From positions 6,644,218 through 6,708,217 of the forward strand of contig CM055896.1 of NCBI GenBank assembly GCA_029582155.1: a DNA stretch of 64,000 nt, read 5' to 3'. Of this stretch, positions 63,001 to 64,000 are shown in pieces. The notes beneath the pieces are model-generated. The model searched no databases. It was not told where the DNA came from and saw only the letters and a list, made by a program, of their open reading frames with translations. The stretch comes from Panopea generosa (Eukaryota; Mollusca; Bivalvia; Adapedonta; Hiatellidae). The position numbers and the translations under genes were made by a program. Position 1 is the first letter of the stretch; each line of letters starts with the position of its first letter.

Positions 63001-63975
63001 GACGGGACATGAAAAATAATATGTATTATTTCTATACTCTTGTATAACCCACACCTCTGTTTGTAAAAAACCTTAAAAACTGCAGCTTATATTCAAAAGG
63101 ATTCAGTATAAAATATAATTTTATATTATAAATCTTTTTATTTTAGTTACCTTCTGTTCAATACACCTGGAGATTAGATTTAGGTAAAACTGAGCCATTT
63201 TGGCGGGGATGGTTTCAGGGCTTGTCTAACAGATTTTTATCCAGTGATGTGCCAAAATTATTACTTTTAGCAGGTAAGAAATACTGTCTTGTTTTGTTAG
63301 CTTGCCTGAGTCAAAGATTCACTGGTGAATTATTTTAATTGCTTTTGGTCTTTCATCCATCATCTGTAAACATTTCTTGTGAACACTACATCAGCTTTGT
63401 TTTCCATTCCATCTTAACCAAACTTGGTTAGAATGCATGTCCATGAGAAGTCATGGAAGATCAATTACTAGCGAGGACAGCCCACTATTTTTGGAGCTAT
63501 CACCCTTAAAACTTGCCATTAAAAAATGTCTTACAATATTTTATTTTCCTTTCTTTATATTTTATCACCCTCAATTTTAATTTGTTTAGGAGATATTTTA
63601 TCAGAAAGTTTATTCTAATGAGAGCACACATGAGTTTGATTTTCAGTCAAAATGACCATATTTGCAAGGGTATTGACCTTTAATAATTGGAAAAATGCAA
63701 CAGTATGCCTTGTGAATTCAGAAAACTCTAAGATTAACACCTTCATATTTCATAGAAAAATAACAGAATGACAAAAAACAACACAACACTTAATATAACT
63801 TCATGTGAATTCGTATGAAGAAATGTCCAAATTCTAAAAAATTAAGTTTTGTTTGTTTCTGTAACCAAAAAAATTAAAAATTAAAAAATACTACTACATG
63901 TACTATTAAATCAATATTGTGATATTGCAGGTGTTGATAGACTAGACAAGGATCTCACCATTGGACAAATGCAAG
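53259..63975 (+). CDS. PPME1: PPME1, protein phosphatase methylesterase 1 (11 exons, 3' end outside the window)
   Basis: An alpha/beta hydrolase that removes the methyl ester from the C-terminal leucine of the PP2A catalytic subunit, lowering assembly of certain PP2A holoenzymes. Diagnostic peptides match human PPME1 in order: GSEGPVLLFLHGGG, DLRGH, IVLIGHSMGGAIAVHTA, VVIDVVEGTAMEAL, SMQSFLRGRPKVFKS, SGQIRNLESARVSM-like GQIRNLESAKVSM, WFQGLSN and GVDRLDKDLTIGQMQ. The nucleophile Ser (about residue 150) lies in GHSMGG split across exons 6 and 7, and the Asp (about 175) in IDVVEG. The catalytic His region follows GQMQG and lies past 64000, so about 378 codons are present and the gene is truncated by the window. 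Confidence 0.96.
56041..56203 (-). mobile_element. SINE family D copy
   Basis: Reverse orientation; head on the minus strand GTGGTCCAGTGGTAGAGCAT with GTGGGTTCGCTCC (B-box-like). PPME1 intron 3. Confidence 0.75.
56597..59449 (+). CDS. PPME1: PPME1 exons 4-7: catalytic core
   Basis: Exons: 4 at 56597-56654, 5 at 57489-57540, 6 at 58559-58627, 7 at 59273-59449; phases after each 1, 2, 2, 2. Exon 4 gives CAAVDLRGHG, exon 5 DSVSTDDSTLSAEVLS, exon 6 DVVRELYGDDPPPIVLIGH, exon 7 SMGGAIAVHTAERHLIPSL through RPKVFKSLDHAIEW. The Ser nucleophile codon is interrupted by intron 6. Introns 4 and 5 carry a SINE and a MITE that begin within about 70 and 22 bp of the donors. Confidence 0.95.
56724..57019 (+). 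mobile_element. SINE family B, best copy (tRNA-derived, (AATC)n tail)
   Basis: 296 bp. The head resembles a tRNA: A-box-like TAGCTCAGTCGG and B-box-like GAGTTTGAATCCC, then a shared body ending GCATAAAAATGACGCTAAAT and an (AATC)n tail. In PPME1 intron 4, 69 bp past exon 4. Reference copy for the others below. Confidence 0.85.
57562..57740 (+). mobile_element. MITE family A, copy 9
   Basis: 179 bp with intact termini in PPME1 intron 5; begins 22 bp after the exon 5 donor. Confidence 0.85.
58325..58529 (+). mobile_element. SINE family D copy
   Basis: Head GGGTCCAATGGTAGAGCATC, body GTGTCCTTGAACAAGATACC, end GAAGTAAAATAAATAAGC. Ends 29 bp before PPME1 exon 6; the apparent ORF through this region is SINE plus exon. 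Confidence 0.8.
58741..58943 (-). mobile_element. SINE family B copy (head lost)
   Basis: Shares GTTTAACCAGTACTCGAGC and the ACTTTCCCACTTGAATTAG block; truncated after CATCACAGAGATC. PPME1 intron 6. Confidence 0.7.
59040..59198 (-). mobile_element. tRNA-like SINE head
   Basis: 59131-59198 on the minus strand reads GTCTAGTGGTAGAGCATTC and GGTTGTGGGTTCGATCCCCG, with good A and B boxes. The anticodon stem does not pair and the acceptor stem is incomplete, so this is a SINE or tRNA pseudogene. PPME1 intron 6, 75 bp before exon 7. Confidence 0.65.
59692..60012. repeat. Minisatellite, about 27-bp unit, in PPME1 intron 7
   Basis: About twelve units of the form AGCATCTTTATTGACCTCTG TACATT. Confidence 0.9.
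60068..60246 (-). mobile_element. SINE family D copy (degenerate)
   Basis: GTCTTCCCGGGTAGGGACCA, TGAAGTCTTGCTAAAGAATG and GTGCTCTACCAAAGGGCCAC fit the family; ends 38 bp before PPME1 exon 8. Confidence 0.5.
60284..63975 (+). CDS. PPME1: PPME1 exons 8-11: linker, acidic insert and lid region
   Basis: Exons: 8 at 60284-60349, 9 at 61779-62049, 10 at 63147-63273, 11 at 63931-63975; phases after each 2, 0, 1, 1. Exon 8 gives CVRSGQIRNLESAKVSMVGQ. Exon 9 is an acidic, Gln/Asn/Thr-rich 90-residue insert including a run of six Glu; the human counterpart is also acidic but shorter. Exon 10 gives YTWRLDLGKTEPFWRGWFQG and PKLLLLAG; exon 11 GVDRLDKDLTIGQMQ with donor GTACAT at 63976. Confidence 0.94.
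60324..60548 (+). repeat. PPME1: Tandem repeat derived from the end of PPME1 exon 8
   Basis: Six units of 37-38 bp. The first begins with the last 26 nt of exon 8 (60324-60349) and its splice donor; the unit at 60511-60536 repeats those 26 nt exactly but is followed by GC in place of GT. Confidence 0.85.
60888..61060 (-). mobile_element. SINE family F copy
   Basis: ACTTGATTGTGATGAAAGCT, CTTGGTAGAACTGCTACCGT and GAGGCATTGAGTCAAGCTTG. PPME1 intron 8. Confidence 0.65.
61275..61511 (-). mobile_element. Degenerate SINE, probably family B
   Basis: Weak similarity only: TAGCCAGTACTAGAC, TGATTGTAG with GACAGTCATACTGAGCTAG and GCTAGGCCTGG at the head side. PPME1 intron 8. Confidence 0.45.
61532..61706 (-). 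mobile_element. MITE family A, copy 10 (reverse orientation)
   Basis: 175 bp; reads in reverse compared with the other copies (left end CAGTCAAACCTGTCTTAAGC, right end CTTACACAGGTTTGACTGTA). PPME1 intron 8, 72 bp before exon 9. Confidence 0.85.
62140..62400. repeat. Foldback repeat family G, copy 1
   Basis: AGAGGATCTTACATGAGCG begins a 40-bp arm (with AAATTTATTAAACAAGTTGG) whose inverted partner follows at about 62210-62252. The right part shares AAAAATATGTCATCGGTTTA and CCCATAAATTATTTGATAAA with the copy at 19058. PPME1 intron 9. Confidence 0.6.
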
Positions 63976-64000
63976 GTACATGTAAGCTGATGCGGTAGTG

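Overview
The window is animal nuclear DNA: AT-rich, with short exons, long introns, GT-AG splice sites and a dense load of short interspersed repeats. Several repeats are tRNA-derived SINEs and small inverted-repeat elements of a kind common in molluscs. I infer a lophotrochozoan, most likely a bivalve mollusc, from repeat style and protein similarity; the species cannot be named from the sequence.

Two protein-coding genes account for essentially all the coding signal. On the minus strand, 11899-48596 encodes the centriolar C2-domain protein C2CD3. I could chain 39 coding exons with consistent phase into about 2833 codons. On the plus strand, 53259-63975 holds the first 11 coding exons of PPME1 (protein phosphatase methylesterase 1), cut by the right edge of the window before the catalytic His. 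The genes lie head to head with 4.66 kb between start codons. From memory, C2CD3 and PPME1 are also adjacent and divergent in human (11q13.4), so this looks like an ancient linkage.

Layout: 1-4.8 kb is gene-free and dominated by two tandem arrays split by a SINE, plus a MITE with a second MITE nested in it. 4.8-11.9 kb is gene-free, AT-rich, with several tandem duplications; part may be C2CD3 3' UTR. 11.9-48.6 kb is C2CD3, its introns packed with MITEs, SINEs and minisatellites. 48.6-53.3 kb is the shared intergenic region with two decayed LINE fragments, one apparently flanked by a long target-site duplication. 53.3-64 kb is PPME1, whose introns carry two minisatellites, one derived from the end of its own exon 8.

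The two products act in different processes: C2CD3 in centriole elongation and cilium formation, PPME1 in demethylation of the PP2A catalytic subunit. A functional tie beyond shared position is not shown. I found no bacterial-type system, CRISPR array, rRNA, or convincing functional tRNA gene. Exon coordinates were derived by eye from splice sites, phase and remembered human protein sequence, with no alignment run.
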